51,179 nt of DNA from Cyclobacteriaceae bacterium (GCA_020436085.1 JAGQYM010000032.1:1-51179), one strand, 5' to 3'. Numbered from the stretch's first letter, positions 26,180-36,662 are shown. The notes: generated from the letters alone by a model not told the origin. Numbers and translations are program-made.

Positions 26180-27682
26180 TTATTCTATCACGTAGTCAAT
26201 TGTGCCGTCTTTGCCGTCTTTTAGCTGAACACCCACCTGCTTTAAATCATCCCTTATTTTGTCCGACAAGGCGAAGTTCTTATCCAGGCGCGCTTTCTTC
26301 CTCAATTCAATCAATATTTGAATCGTGCCATCCAACAGATCATTGTTCTGTTCATTTTCTTCACGAAGACCCAATACGTCCTTTACAAAAGATTGATAGG
26401 TCGTTTTGAATTGATCGAAAACGTCTTTGCTCACCTTTGAGAGTTGGGTATTTCCAGATTTGAAATCATTGATTCTCGCAGCCATCTCAAACAGCACTGC
26501 CAATGTCTTGGCGGTGTTGAAGTCATCGCTCATGTTCTTGTAACACTCTTCTATCAGTCGAAGCAGATCTTTTTCAATCGAATCATCTACCTCCTTCTGC
26601 TCGTGTACAAGGGCATTAAGGGCGGCCAGTGCGTTGATGATTTTTTTATAGCCCTTTTCAGCTGCACCCAATGCATCGTTGCTAAAATCTAACGTGCTTG
26701 AGTAGTGGGACTGTAGCATAAAAAATCGAACAGTCATTGCGCCATAACCGCGATCAAGCAGAGCATGGTCCCCGGCAAAGAGTTCGCGTGGCAAAAATGA
26801 GTTTCCTAACGATTTGCTCATTTTTTGACCGTTCACCGTCAGCATGTTTGAATGTATCCAATAATTGACTGGCTTTTGGTCGTTGGCACCAACTGCTTGT
26901 GCAATTTCACATTCGTGATGAGGAAACTTTAAATCCATTCCACCTCCGTGAATATCAAAGGTGTCTCCAAGGTATTTCGTACTCATCACTGTACACTCGA
27001 TGTGCCATCCAGGAAATCCATCACTCCATGGCGATGGCCATCGCATAATGTGGTAAGGTGATGCTTTCTTCCAAAGCGCGAAGTCAATTTTGTTTCTTTT
27101 CTCATCCTGACTATCCAGCTTTCTACCGCTTTCCATCAACTCTTCGATCACGCGACCAGACAGGATACCATATTTATATTTTTCGTGATACTTGGTTACA
27201 TCAAAATAAACTGATCCATTGGCCTCATAGGCAAAGCCATTGTCGATTAGTTTTTTAGTAATCTCAATTTGATCTACAATGTGACCTGTGGCAGATGGTT
27301 CAATGCTAGGTGGAAGGATGTTGAACTGTCGCATGACCTCATGAAAACCTTCGGTGTAGTGCATCACCACTTCCATGGGCTCCAACTGCTCTAGCCTTGC
27401 TTTCTTTGAAATCTTATCTTCACCCTCGTCTGCATCGTTTTCGAGGTGACCGACATCGGTAATGTTTCTTACATAACGAACTTTGTAACCCAAATGCCTG
27501 AAGTATCGGGTGACCACGTCAAAGGACATGAACGTGCGAACATTTCCGAGATGCACGTCATTGTAAACGGTAGGACCGCATACGTAAATACCAAGGTGAC
27601 CGGGATTTACCGGAACGAATAATTCCTTTTTTCCAGATAATGAGTTGGTGAGGTGAACTGGGTATTTTTCAATTAAAGACAT
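26180..27682 (-). CDS. cysS: Cysteinyl-tRNA synthetase
   Basis: 500 residues. Class I synthetase with the HIGH-like HLGN at 44-47 in [17 protein letters not shown], the zinc cysteine at 35 (YVCGPTVY), [10 protein letters not shown] and [18 protein letters not shown] for the other zinc ligands, and the KMSKS loop in [11 protein letters not shown]. It charges tRNA-Cys. The C-terminal anticodon-binding helices contain the conserved [18 protein letters not shown]. Upstream, minus-strand TATCTTCG near 27702-27709 is one base from the promoter consensus. Confidence 0.97.
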   Translation of the reverse strand: MSLIEKYPVHLTNSLSGKKELFVPVNPGHLGIYVCGPTVYNDVHLGNVRTFMSFDVVTRYFRHLGYKVRYVRNITDVGHLENDADEGEDKISKKARLEQLEPMEVVMHYTEGFHEVMRQFNILPPSIEPSATGHIVDQIEITKKLIDNGFAYEANGSVYFDVTKYHEKYKYGILSGRVIEELMESGRKLDSQDEKRNKIDFALWKKASPYHIMRWPSPWSDGFPGWHIECTVMSTKYLGDTFDIHGGGMDLKFPHHECEIAQAVGANDQKPVNYWIHSNMLTVNGQKMSKSLGNSFLPRELFAGDHALLDRGYGAMTVRFFMLQSHYSSTLDFSNDALGAAEKGYKKIINALAALNALVHEQKEVDDSIEKDLLRLIEECYKNMSDDFNTAKTLAVLFEMAARINDFKSGNTQLSKVSKDVFDQFKTTYQSFVKDVLGLREENEQNNDLLDGTIQILIELRKKARLDKNFALSDKIRDDLKQVGVQLKDGKDGTIDYVIE

Positions 27683-27775
27683 CAGGTCAAAAAATTTGCC
27701 ACGAAGATACTACTATTCTATAGTTTATGACACTAAACGTAACACCCGCCCAGTTGGTTGACGAAAGGGTAAGCG

Positions 27776-28684
27776 TTAAGAGAACAGTTTTCCGCTGCTT
27801 GCATCCGAAACAAATTTCGGTTCTGGAATCGCAGTTCCACAGACTTTATTCAGTTGCTGAATGACATAGCGACTAAGCTCTGGCGAATAGATTTCCTCAT
27901 GCTGGTGCATAAAAAAGTACACTCGCTCTATTCCCTGGTTCATCCATGTTTTGATTCGCTGAACCCAGTCGTCTACTCTGGTATAATCAGTAGGGTGGAG
28001 GCCGTTGCCCACAAACCTGATAAAGGCGACAGGAGTTGTAAGTCTCATGTGCACGCAGTCTCTCCTGCCTGAAGCATCAGTGATGATTGATCCGATTTTA
28101 TTTGTCTCCATCACGGAGAATACCGTCTCAAAATTTTCTTCGAGGAACCACTTGGGGCTACGTAGTTCGGTAAACACTTCAATGTCTTTGGGAAGAGTCT
28201 CTAGATAGTTTTTGAGCGCATCAAAGTTTTTGGGAGTGAAGTTGGGGGGTAGTTGAAGGAAGATAGGTCCGAGAGCATCTTTAAAAGCCGACACGCCTTC
28301 GAGAAACCGTTCAGTAAGTTCTTCCGCATCTTTTAATCGTCTGTAATGGGAAATTTGATCTGTGAACTTGGGACAAAATTGAAATCCATCACCGACTTTT
28401 TTTCGCCATCCTTCCACTTGTTTTTGTGTAGGCATGCGATAGAATGTAGCGTTCAACTCGATACAGTTGAAATGCCTGGCGTAATGTTCGAGGAAGTCTG
28501 CTTCCTTGGTCTTTTCCGGATAAATTTTTCCAACCCAATCTTTTCTGCCCCACTTAGCACAGCCCACGAAGACTTCTGGTTTCTTTTTTGACTTTGTCTT
28601 TTTGAATAGCGAAGTGGTTCCAGGGGCATCTGGCGGAAGAGTGAAATCGATATTTTCAAGGCTGTCTACTTTACCAAAATCCAT
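27776..28684 (-). CDS. DUF72 (YecE-like) family protein
   Basis: 302 residues. A lysine-rich N-terminal extension of about 35 residues precedes the DUF72 TIM-barrel: VFVGCAKWGRKDWVGKIYP, FNCIELNATFYRMP, FQFCPKFTDQISH, LQLPPNF, VFTELRSPKW and YFFMHQHEEIYSPEL are the standard family blocks. Its biochemical role is unknown; the family has a TIM-barrel like that of some endonucleases and is widespread. The core is of normal length, so the extension is the odd part. A near-consensus promoter element (TACCTTAG, 28703-28710) makes it a likely single-gene unit after the SusCD locus. Confidence 0.88.
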   Translation of the reverse strand: MDFGKVDSLENIDFTLPPDAPGTTSLFKKTKSKKKPEVFVGCAKWGRKDWVGKIYPEKTKEADFLEHYARHFNCIELNATFYRMPTQKQVEGWRKKVGDGFQFCPKFTDQISHYRRLKDAEELTERFLEGVSAFKDALGPIFLQLPPNFTPKNFDALKNYLETLPKDIEVFTELRSPKWFLEENFETVFSVMETNKIGSIITDASGRRDCVHMRLTTPVAFIRFVGNGLHPTDYTRVDDWVQRIKTWMNQGIERVYFFMHQHEEIYSPELSRYVIQQLNKVCGTAIPEPKFVSDASSGKLFS

Positions 28685-28733
28685 AACTTCAAAGGTGTTG
28701 CACTAAGGTAGTAAATGGCAGACAGACTTGGGA

Positions 28734-30110
28734 TTACGGCACGAGGAAGAATTCGTATTTGTTACAGGGATTGAAAAGCCTGAAAAGTTTGAATCCGTCA
28801 ACAGGTTCATCAAACGCATAGAACTCTCCACCCTGGAATATCTCATCGGTTATTTCCATCAAACTTTGTTCGGTGCCTGCTGGTGGTGTTGCAGTGTAGT
28901 AGTACTGATCGAGAAGGGTCATCTGAACAAGATTCACTTTGGTGCTGGTAGGTTGAAATTCTCTTACGTAGAGTTCGCCATCATCCATAATGAAACCAAC
29001 AGAATAGATAGGAATATCTGGATTGTTGAGTTCCACCCCATAGACGAAGATAAAGCCGGATGCGTTTGGTAACTTTTGACCGATACTGCCATTGTCAAGA
29101 AGTGAATTACCATCTGCATCGAAAACAAACTGGGCGTTGACTGAATAAAGCGTGTTAGTGAATTCATTTCCTCTATTGCTCAAAAGGGTGTTCACCATGT
29201 TCACGGTAATGAGATTGCTCGACCCTTCATAAAGAGGTGATTCATTCAGTACGGACGAAGCGCACAGGTCAGGTGCCGTCATGCTGAAGTTGGTTAGTGC
29301 CACGCTACTTATTGTGTTTTGAATATTGTTAAGGACAAACTTAAAAGGCTCCTCGAGCACGAGCTGTCCATCGCGATAGGTGAATTTTGTGGTGTGGTTA
29401 ATATTAACTCTGTTGCCATTAATCACCTCGTCACGTGTAGTGCCCGTTCCGGCAAACTCGGCAATAAGATTTCGTTTATCCAGATCGATGGTCCAAAACA
29501 TCGAGACATTACGTTCAACAAGAATGAGCTGCTGACTTGGAAGAATCGGCCCAAAAATCTGAGGATTGCTCATCTTAAAGTTCTCAAGGTTTTCTGGAAG
29601 CTCCCGTGCAAAATCATTTTCTTCACCAGCAGAAGCAGGTGTAAATGTTAAGATTGTTGGATTTGTAAAATCAGAAATGCTTTCGAAGATGAGGTTCTCA
29701 CCTTCCTTGCCTTTATATAAAAACTCAAATTCCGCACCAAACGTGGCTTGGTCTAGCTCGAAGAGATGATGAAATACGGCATAGTTCTCAAGTATCAACT
29801 CTAGTCCCAAAGCAGCGTCAATTCGGTAGGTGATATCCTGATCATAAAATTCTCCGCCACCACCAGGTACATCTGATTTGATGTTAAGATTGCCGTTGGC
29901 GTCAAATTTCATTAGAATAAAAAATGATCCTGACTCTGGGGTTGGTTGGTATTCGAGGTGCCAGCCGTTCGCGGGTGCAACGAGGTCGCTTCGTAGTTCT
30001 TCCTTAGCGACCGAGGTTCTTTCCTCAACGGAAGGAAGATCGTTGCCATCGTCTTGGCACGCCATCAATACTATTCCAATTATTCCGATATAGAGGAACT
30101 TCTTTATCAT
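28734..30110 (-). CDS. DUF4302 family lipoprotein
   Basis: 458 residues. Lipobox LMAC with the cysteine at residue 18, followed by QDDGND (surface-export type). The early segment SVEERTSVAKEELRSDLVAPANGWHLEY (quoted in parts: VAKEELRSDLVAP, NGWHLEYQPTP) and the repeated beta-sheet regions with TPESGSFFILMKFD fit DUF4302, a Bacteroidota family found with SusC/SusD and zinc-peptidase lipoproteins. It is the last gene of the locus; its ATG directly follows the peptidase stop. Its function is unknown, and it most likely binds ligand at the cell surface. Confidence 0.82.
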   Translation of the reverse strand: MIKKFLYIGIIGIVLMACQDDGNDLPSVEERTSVAKEELRSDLVAPANGWHLEYQPTPESGSFFILMKFDANGNLNIKSDVPGGGGEFYDQDITYRIDAALGLELILENYAVFHHLFELDQATFGAEFEFLYKGKEGENLIFESISDFTNPTILTFTPASAGEENDFARELPENLENFKMSNPQIFGPILPSQQLILVERNVSMFWTIDLDKRNLIAEFAGTGTTRDEVINGNRVNINHTTKFTYRDGQLVLEEPFKFVLNNIQNTISSVALTNFSMTAPDLCASSVLNESPLYEGSSNLITVNMVNTLLSNRGNEFTNTLYSVNAQFVFDADGNSLLDNGSIGQKLPNASGFIFVYGVELNNPDIPIYSVGFIMDDGELYVREFQPTSTKVNLVQMTLLDQYYYTATPPAGTEQSLMEITDEIFQGGEFYAFDEPVDGFKLFRLFNPCNKYEFFLVP

Positions 30111-31007
30111 TTAGTTTAATCTTGCCTGCACTGCAGCTCTTACGCTATTTAAATCCACACTTACCACCTTTTTATAGTGTTCTATAATTGTTGTTAGCTT
30201 CTGCCTGATCAATTCCCGACCCTGATTTCTCTCTTCGCATTCTGCTGTTGCACAGCTTGGTTCGTCAGTCATAAAGTTTGCAATGAAATCCGGATCCTGA
30301 AGGAACACGGCAACGGTCTCAGCAAAATCTTCATTTGGTGAACTGGTCGCATAGGGTGTGACAAACCCTCTCATTAATGCCTCCTCGTCCGAAAGTGTAA
30401 ACCATGATCCAGCGCTGGTATAACCAGTTTGAGCAATTTTTTCAAAGTCTGTGGGAAGTTTGTGCTTCTGATGAACGATGTGAGCAAATTCGTGGTAGAC
30501 CGTTTGAAGTTGCAAGGAGCGCCAGGCGTCATCATTCGGGTCAATACTGTTCACGTCAGTAAAGGTGATTTGAGCTCCAGCGTCAGCAGTTCCCAGTGTT
30601 ACGGTACCATCGTCATTAAAAATCAATCCGCCAAGAAAGACTACTTCAGCAGGTACATGTGCCCTGAAATATGCTTCTCCATTTTGAACTTCAAGGAACG
30701 GGTCGATCCAAAAGTTCTGGATAAAATCCAGCATGGGGTCAACGACTGAAAGTTTTGGAGGAGCAACGCGTTGAGTTGGCTGAATGAAACGGTCCACAAA
30801 CTTGTAGCGGATTGCCATTCCATACTCCGCTCTAAACTCCTCATCAATTCTGATATCGAGTGCTGTAGTAAGTTCCGCATCCGAAGGAGTGATCGGGACA
30901 TTGAGTGTCTCGTCAGGATAGCAACCACTCACAACAAATACAAATGATGTCGCGAGTGATGCAATCATCAGCGAATGTAGCCTGCCAAATATTTTATGTG
31001 CCTTCAT
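30111..31007 (-). CDS. Zinc metallopeptidase lipoprotein (Mx1-type)
   Basis: 298 residues. A signal peptide and lipobox VSGC put the lipidated cysteine at about 29. The zinc site is HEFAH at 172-176 within VYHEFAHIVHQKHKLP, with a downstream acidic helix NEDFAETVAVFL (226-237) that probably supplies the third ligand. This arrangement fits the putative zinc-binding metallopeptidase family (Peptidase_Mx1, gluzincin-like) of Bacteroidota SusCD loci. The segment DEPSCATAECEERN has two close cysteines. ATG overlaps the susD stop as ATGA. It should act at the outer surface and trim protein or peptide before uptake by SusCD. The substrate is unknown. Confidence 0.85.
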   Translation of the reverse strand: MKAHKIFGRLHSLMIASLATSFVFVVSGCYPDETLNVPITPSDAELTTALDIRIDEEFRAEYGMAIRYKFVDRFIQPTQRVAPPKLSVVDPMLDFIQNFWIDPFLEVQNGEAYFRAHVPAEVVFLGGLIFNDDGTVTLGTADAGAQITFTDVNSIDPNDDAWRSLQLQTVYHEFAHIVHQKHKLPTDFEKIAQTGYTSAGSWFTLSDEEALMRGFVTPYATSSPNEDFAETVAVFLQDPDFIANFMTDEPSCATAECEERNQGRELIRQKLTTIIEHYKKVVSVDLNSVRAAVQARLN

Positions 31008-32506
31008 CGCGGGTTAGGTTTTAATCCAGCCACGTCTATTGCCGATGTTGGTATCTGCAACACTTTTCTTAAGTCGTCACCTTCCAACTCAATAGTGCTG
31101 CCATCTACTAAAACATGCTCTACAGGAATTTCGAAACGTTTGATATCATACCATCGCATGCCCTGAGTGATAAATTCTCTCCGTCTTTCATTGATCACAT
31201 ACTCAATCACAACTGCTCTGTTGCTAATTGTTGGAATTGTACCCACACCATAAAAATTACGCAATTCTGTTATCGTGATGGTGCTAATGTTGCCGCTGTA
31301 TCTTTTATTCGCCAACGTTTGAATGTCAGTAATCGCCTCAGTGATTCTATTTTTTTGAGCCAACGCTTCGGCTCTGTTTAAGAGTACTTCTTCACCGCGG
31401 AACATCAGTCCTATGTGATAGGGTAGGCCCACGTTGGAATTGAGGCTGCTTCGCTCGAAGAGACTTTCATACCATGCAGGGAACTGACCATTCTGACCTT
31501 TCACGAAGGATGGGTTTTCGCGCTCGTCAGTGCCACCAAATGGATTTCCACTGAATACTTCATCATATACATCACCTGTTGGTCCGTGGGCAAAATCTAC
31601 GCGCTGCACGAGCGAAATTTTCCTCATGAGAAGAAGATTACTTCTCTGTTGTGGGGAGGAATAAAGTTGAGGATATGCCTGCACAGAAGAACTGGCGGCT
31701 TGAAACTCTTCTGATGTCAGATCTCTCACGAACGATCCCGGGTCAGCTCCCAATAGGAGATTCGCGTACTCGATAACTTTATCATAGTTGCCCTTGAAGA
31801 GATAGAAACGAGTGGCGAATGCAAGTGCTGCGTTTTTATTGAAGTGATATTTTCCGGAATTGGCAAAAAAACTATCATCAACCAGTTCAATACCTTTCAG
31901 CATATCTGCTTCCACCTTGTCGTATACTTCCTGGACTGTATTCCTTTTATAAGTTTTGATGAACACTGTCTCTGGCGTTTCAACATACGGCACGCCCTGG
32001 TCGCTATCAGCGGTACTCGCGTCATAATGTTTTCCAAATAAATTGACGAGCATAAAGTGGCCGTAGGCGCGAACCAATCTCGCTTCTGATTCTACTGCTC
32101 TTTTTTTCTGCTTAAGTGCTTCTGTATCGGCAGGTAGAGAGGACAGCACGGCCAATACTTCGTTTGCATGGGCTATTGCATTGTAGGTTTGAAACCAGAA
32201 GAAGGATGGCGAGTCGCTTTCGTTGGGATCATCAACAAAATCTTGCCACTCAAACGCGCGCTGATGTATTTGCCGTATTGTAACTCCACGTGTGTAGGCT
32301 GTGTTGTCAGTCATCCAATCGGTGAATGCAGGCGATGCAACTGAGTAGGCGTTGGTAAGTAGTTGAGCGGCCTTGTCAAGGTCATTGAGTGCAACACGAT
32401 TATCGGGTGCTTCGTTGAGGAAGTCGTTGCAGCTGCCCACGAGTGCTGCTACCAACAGCAGCGACACTTTCATTATTCGATTTGATATTGGCTTACTGTT
32501 CATCAT
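31004..32506 (-). CDS. SusD/RagB-family nutrient-binding lipoprotein
   Basis: 500 residues. Lipobox LVGSC with the cysteine at 26, followed by NDFLNEAPDNRV, the classic SusD opening. TPR-like helices follow (ARLVRAYGHFMLVNLFGKHYDA; quoted part VRAYGHFMLVNLFGK), and the C-terminal blocks VIEYVINERRREFITQGMR (parts INERRREF, GMRWYDIKR) are those of RagB/SusD. It sits on the outer face of the outer membrane as the lid of the SusC transporter and binds the ligand. It overlaps the susC stop as ATGATG. The length and form are ordinary, with no sign of decay. Confidence 0.93.
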   Translation of the reverse strand: MMNSKPISNRIMKVSLLLVAALVGSCNDFLNEAPDNRVALNDLDKAAQLLTNAYSVASPAFTDWMTDNTAYTRGVTIRQIHQRAFEWQDFVDDPNESDSPSFFWFQTYNAIAHANEVLAVLSSLPADTEALKQKKRAVESEARLVRAYGHFMLVNLFGKHYDASTADSDQGVPYVETPETVFIKTYKRNTVQEVYDKVEADMLKGIELVDDSFFANSGKYHFNKNAALAFATRFYLFKGNYDKVIEYANLLLGADPGSFVRDLTSEEFQAASSSVQAYPQLYSSPQQRSNLLLMRKISLVQRVDFAHGPTGDVYDEVFSGNPFGGTDERENPSFVKGQNGQFPAWYESLFERSSLNSNVGLPYHIGLMFRGEEVLLNRAEALAQKNRITEAITDIQTLANKRYSGNISTITITELRNFYGVGTIPTISNRAVVIEYVINERRREFITQGMRWYDIKRFEIPVEHVLVDGSTIELEGDDLRKVLQIPTSAIDVAGLKPNPR

Positions 32507-35500
32507 AACCCAATATTTAATGAGACGGTGATAATTCTGGTTTGCGGCAAAGCAACGCCACCAGAACTAAAAAATTCGGGATCTTGTCCTTTCAGCGTTG
32601 CCCTGTCTGCGTAGAGTAGTGCCAGGTTTTGCCCTTCGACAGATAGATTTGCATGAGATAATCCAGCGCGTCTTGCCCAGCCGGAAGGTAGTTGGTAGGA
32701 CAGCCTTGCGGTCTTTAATCGAACATAGTCTCCGTTGGCTACTCGAACAGAACTTTTGTTGTAGAGATCATAAGCGAGCACGGCATCTGAGCTCACCTGC
32801 GCCACGCCCTGATCCAAAATTACCGGGATGTTAGTGATGTTCTCATCACCGGGAACAGCCCAACGATTGACCAAATCTCCAGGCAAGGCATCAATGTCAG
32901 AGTAAGTTCCGAAGAAGGCATCGTTCAAGCGGATCTTGTAATCGTATTTGAATGAAAGTAAGAAGCTGAAAGTGAAATTCTTGTACGTAAAAGTGTTGGT
33001 CAACCCACCTGCCCCGCGTGGTTCAGTGGGGCCTTCACAAATAAGTGTTTCAGCAAGTCCATCGCGTTCCTGCAAGTCAAGACTGAACACGGTTTCGCCA
33101 TTGCCGTCCAGGAAAGTCGGAATACCGCTGTTGTTAAGACCAACGAATTTGCTTGAGTAGAGTCCTCGTCTAGGGCCACCCAGCACAGACGCTCCTCCCT
33201 GGTTTATTGCATCAACTAGTCGTGGGCCAAAGTCGAGTCGGGTTATTTTATCTCTTGTGTAACCAAAGTTAAAATCTGTTCTCCACGAGAATTGTGGTCT
33301 TTTAAGGTTGACGGTTGAGATGGAAACCTCATATCCCTTCGCTTCCATGTCCGCAAAATTTCCTGTCTTTAACCCTTGACCACCAATACCACTGGTTTGA
33401 ACGACACCGATGAGGTCAAAAGCATTTCTGATGTAGTAGTTAAGGCTACCACTAACGCTCGCTTTCCTCAGGCTGAAGTCAAGACCAACGTTAAATTCTT
33501 TTAGCTTCTCCCACGATAATTCGGTGTTAGTTAGATCAACGATGCCAAGAACTGGTTCAACATCCGTTGGTCGAATAGTGGCGTCAGCCTGTAGATTTAG
33601 AAGTGCGCTGGCGTTAGGAGGGAGGTTACCGGAGATGCCGTACGTACCTCTGAGTTTCAGATTTTCAAAAGCATTTAAAAAAGGTGTGTTATCAAAAAAG
33701 TTTTCGTTGTGCAGATTCCATGCGCCACTCACATTCCATGTAGGTAGGTAACGAACAGCATTACTCTGGCCCAGTTGATTAGATCCATCGTAACGAGCAG
33801 TGAAGTTTCCTACGTAACGAGATTTGTAGGCGTAACCACCGTTAAAAAATAGGCCGACAAACCGATCCTTTTCATTTACTCTTGAGTAGTAGTCGATATT
33901 CTGAAGGTTGAAGAACTCAATGATCTTTGGATCAGTAATTACGATTCCACCACTTTCATAAATAACACCAAGGCCTGTTGTACTTGTCGTCAAGCGATTA
34001 GTAAATCTGATCTCTTCTCCGGCTAACACATTCACCTCATGGTTGTCACCGATCTTTTTCGACCAATTCACACTCATTCGGTTGAAGAAGTTGAGCAGGT
34101 TATTTTGATCGAGGTAGTTAAAACCTCCTTGCGGAAGTACAACTTCCGGATTCAAGCCTGGGTTATTGGGATCTCTGAACAACAGATTATTTGCATCCTG
34201 AATAAACTGTGTGCCATTTGCCCGATACGCTTCTGCCTGATTGGAACGTTCATGAACAGTATGGTCACGTTTAGTAAATGCGTAACGAGCCTGTAGTACT
34301 CCTTTGAAAGAAAGGTTTTCTTTTGGTTTTACTTCAAAATCTGTTTGTGCAGAAACGTCCGTTACGTTAATATCCATATAATTAAGATCGAGTTCTTCGA
34401 GGATATTAAATGGGGCAAAGTTTCTTCTGAAGAATTCGCGGCTACCATTATCGTCAAATGGACGGATGGAACGCGCGGTATTCAAAGCATAACTAAATGG
34501 GTTGATGTCAAATCCACGACTGAATCTACCAGTTATTGGGTCGAACTCACGGTTCCTTGTTCCGGGCACTAGCTGGTCGCGATAGCTTGCCGTCAGTTTT
34601 AAACCGAACGTGAATACATCAGATAGAAAGTAGGTGTTTCTCGCAGTTCCCGTAAATCGTTGAACCTTATCTGCAATGGTTTGTCCCTGGTCAGCCAGAT
34701 AGCTGAGTGAGTAGTAACTGTTTGATTTGTCATTTCCACTGGTGAAACTTAATGAGTGCTGTTGCTGCAGTCCGATGTCGTGAAACAGAACATTAAACCA
34801 GTCGGTGTTAGCATTTTCATATTTGTTAAGAAACTCTTCATTCAATGTGCTGCCAACACCCCAGTTGAGTTGCTTGTTGGCAATGAGGTCAAACATCTTG
34901 CCCATGGCACCATAGTTAGAAGAGCGCACGGAGGTGCTGATATCCACGATTCCTTTTTCATACAATTCGCGATAGACGGACATTTCTTGTGCGGAATTCA
35001 GCAGGTCGAATTGGTTGTAGGTAGGTCTTAGTTTGCCTGAGAAGTTTGCTGTGTAGTTGACGCGAAGAGCTCCACTCTTTCCTCGCTTTGTGGTAATGAC
35101 GATCACACCATTGGCCGCGCGCGCTCCGTAGATAGCAGTAGCTGAGGCGTCCTTTAAAACCTGGAACGACTCAATATCATCGGGATTAAGGTTGGCAACA
35201 GAAGAGCTAATTAAAGTATTGGTGTTTCCGGAGATTAGATCATCGGTGCTTACATTTGAAAGGTCCTCAAGGATTACACCATCCACGACAAACAAAGGTT
35301 GGTTGTTACCGTTGATTGATGCATTACCACGAATCCTGATTTTTGGGGATGTACCAAATGTGCCTGATACGTTGTCAACACTCACTCCGGCTATTCGTCC
35401 TTCCAACACGCGGCCTGCATCGGCCAGTCCGTCCATTTTGATTTCGGACATCTTCACATTTTCTGAGGCACCGGTGAACAGTTTTCTGTCGACTTCCTGA

Positions 35501-35850
35501 AAACCAGTTACTACAATTTCATCGAGCAGAGAAGTAGCCTCGTTGAGTGTGACATTGATAGTGGTCCGGTTATTCACTTCTTGCCGTACATACTCCATGC
35601 CCACCATTTGGAAAAGAAGCACCTGATTGCTGGCAGCGCGAATAGAGTAGGTACCGTCAAGATTAGTAACGGTACCCGTAGTGGTATTTTCTATGATAAT
35701 GGTGACCCCGGGAAGTGCAGCGCCTGAATTGTCAGTTACGGTGCCAGATACGATAATGTCGGTTTGGGCAAGAGCGCTGGATGGAATGGTAAACCACACC
35801 AGCCAGCAAACAATACTTCGTAGAACCCACGCCCATCTTCCAACACACAT
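32503..35850 (-). CDS. SusC/RagA-family TonB-linked outer-membrane transporter
   Basis: 1115 residues. The signal peptide ends near SSALAQ (about residue 29). A CarboxypepD_reg-like domain (about 32-115) begins VSGTVTDNSGAALPGVTI. The plug has FVVDGVILEDLSNV and TAIYGARAANGVIVITTKRG, both SusC hallmarks. A long beta-barrel ends in TVSLNIGL. No N-terminal FecR/secretin domain is present, so it is not the anti-sigma-linked type. It imports the large ligand bound by SusD, powered by TonB. It follows the PKD lipoprotein gene by 38 bases and overlaps susD by 4. Confidence 0.94.
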   Translation of the reverse strand: MCVGRWAWVLRSIVCWLVWFTIPSSALAQTDIIVSGTVTDNSGAALPGVTIIIENTTTGTVTNLDGTYSIRAASNQVLLFQMVGMEYVRQEVNNRTTINVTLNEATSLLDEIVVTGFQEVDRKLFTGASENVKMSEIKMDGLADAGRVLEGRIAGVSVDNVSGTFGTSPKIRIRGNASINGNNQPLFVVDGVILEDLSNVSTDDLISGNTNTLISSSVANLNPDDIESFQVLKDASATAIYGARAANGVIVITTKRGKSGALRVNYTANFSGKLRPTYNQFDLLNSAQEMSVYRELYEKGIVDISTSVRSSNYGAMGKMFDLIANKQLNWGVGSTLNEEFLNKYENANTDWFNVLFHDIGLQQQHSLSFTSGNDKSNSYYSLSYLADQGQTIADKVQRFTGTARNTYFLSDVFTFGLKLTASYRDQLVPGTRNREFDPITGRFSRGFDINPFSYALNTARSIRPFDDNGSREFFRRNFAPFNILEELDLNYMDINVTDVSAQTDFEVKPKENLSFKGVLQARYAFTKRDHTVHERSNQAEAYRANGTQFIQDANNLLFRDPNNPGLNPEVVLPQGGFNYLDQNNLLNFFNRMSVNWSKKIGDNHEVNVLAGEEIRFTNRLTTSTTGLGVIYESGGIVITDPKIIEFFNLQNIDYYSRVNEKDRFVGLFFNGGYAYKSRYVGNFTARYDGSNQLGQSNAVRYLPTWNVSGAWNLHNENFFDNTPFLNAFENLKLRGTYGISGNLPPNASALLNLQADATIRPTDVEPVLGIVDLTNTELSWEKLKEFNVGLDFSLRKASVSGSLNYYIRNAFDLIGVVQTSGIGGQGLKTGNFADMEAKGYEVSISTVNLKRPQFSWRTDFNFGYTRDKITRLDFGPRLVDAINQGGASVLGGPRRGLYSSKFVGLNNSGIPTFLDGNGETVFSLDLQERDGLAETLICEGPTEPRGAGGLTNTFTYKNFTFSFLLSFKYDYKIRLNDAFFGTYSDIDALPGDLVNRWAVPGDENITNIPVILDQGVAQVSSDAVLAYDLYNKSSVRVANGDYVRLKTARLSYQLPSGWARRAGLSHANLSVEGQNLALLYADRATLKGQDPEFFSSGGVALPQTRIITVSLNIGL

Positions 35851-35888
35851 ACACCACGGCCTTATGGAAATTGATTTAATAAAAATTG

Positions 35889-36662
35889 CTATCGTATTTC
35901 GAAGAAGATATCTACATCAAGCAACAGATTCCCATTATCATCTAATGCAATGACTCTGATATAACCTTCATCACCAGCAGTACTTTTTACAGCGAGTCGT
36001 GTTACTGGATTAAACGTTGTTCCAATAATGTCTTCAAATGGGTCCGCAAGAGTAATATTCTCAGGGTCAGAACCGTCCCAATCAGAGAGTACGATAGCCC
36101 AGGTTTCGTTTGTTAATATCACGTCTTCAGAAGCGCCTGAATTTATTGAGCCAGGCAGGGCATTGGCAAATATTCCATCCAATACAGAATTGGCTATTTC
36201 ATCATCACTCGGATTAGATTTGTTAACAATCATAGTGACAAGCACGTCAGCACGTTGCTCGTCTTCATCTACTTCCGCTTCGTCCCAAGGCCCACCATCC
36301 TTCTGATCGATAAAATAGTTGACGATATATCCAGTAAGATATCTCTGTTTTACAGTAATGGATTTTGTGATTGACTGTTCCTGACCGTCTTGAGTAACCG
36401 CCTTTAGCACTACGTCATAAGTTCCAGGCGCATCGTATGTGACCGCGGGGGAAATTTCTGTTGATGTTTCTCCATTACCAAAGTCCCACTCATAGCTATT
36501 TGCATTCAAAGAAAGATTGTCAAACATCATCTCAACGCCAACCTCGACAACTGCAGGGTCGGTCTTAAAATCTACAGTGGGCAGGGGCAAGGGATCATCT
36601 TCACTACATGCAAAAACCACCACTAAAGCCATGATCCACAACTGTCTAGCTAGCTTCATCAT
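35889..36662 (-). CDS. PKD-domain surface lipoprotein, first gene of the SusCD locus
   Basis: 257 residues from the tandem ATG at 36662/36659. Lipobox VFAC with the cysteine near 19, followed by SEDDPLPLP. A PKD domain spans about 28-108 with NSYEWDFGNGETSTEISP and VTYDAPGTYDVVLKA, the classic WDFGDG-like and GTY motifs. The C-terminal 140 residues, acidic (EAEVDEDEQRAD), form a separate domain that I do not recognise. PKD lipoproteins commonly sit in SusCD loci and help bind extracellular polymer. A candidate -7 element TAACTTTA (36730-36737, one base off consensus) would give a leader of about 65 bases. It is the promoter-proximal gene, so its protein may be the most abundant of the set. 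Confidence 0.8.
   Translation of the reverse strand: MMKLARQLWIMALVVVFACSEDDPLPLPTVDFKTDPAVVEVGVEMMFDNLSLNANSYEWDFGNGETSTEISPAVTYDAPGTYDVVLKAVTQDGQEQSITKSITVKQRYLTGYIVNYFIDQKDGGPWDEAEVDEDEQRADVLVTMIVNKSNPSDDEIANSVLDGIFANALPGSINSGASEDVILTNETWAIVLSDWDGSDPENITLADPFEDIIGTTFNPVTRLAVKSTAGDEGYIRVIALDDNGNLLLDVDIFFEIR

Noticed and set aside
10173-36662. Sigma factor as FecI-type regulator of the SusCD locus
   Set aside because: The genes are 18 kb apart, the SusC lacks the signalling extension and the sigma partner is not FecR-like.
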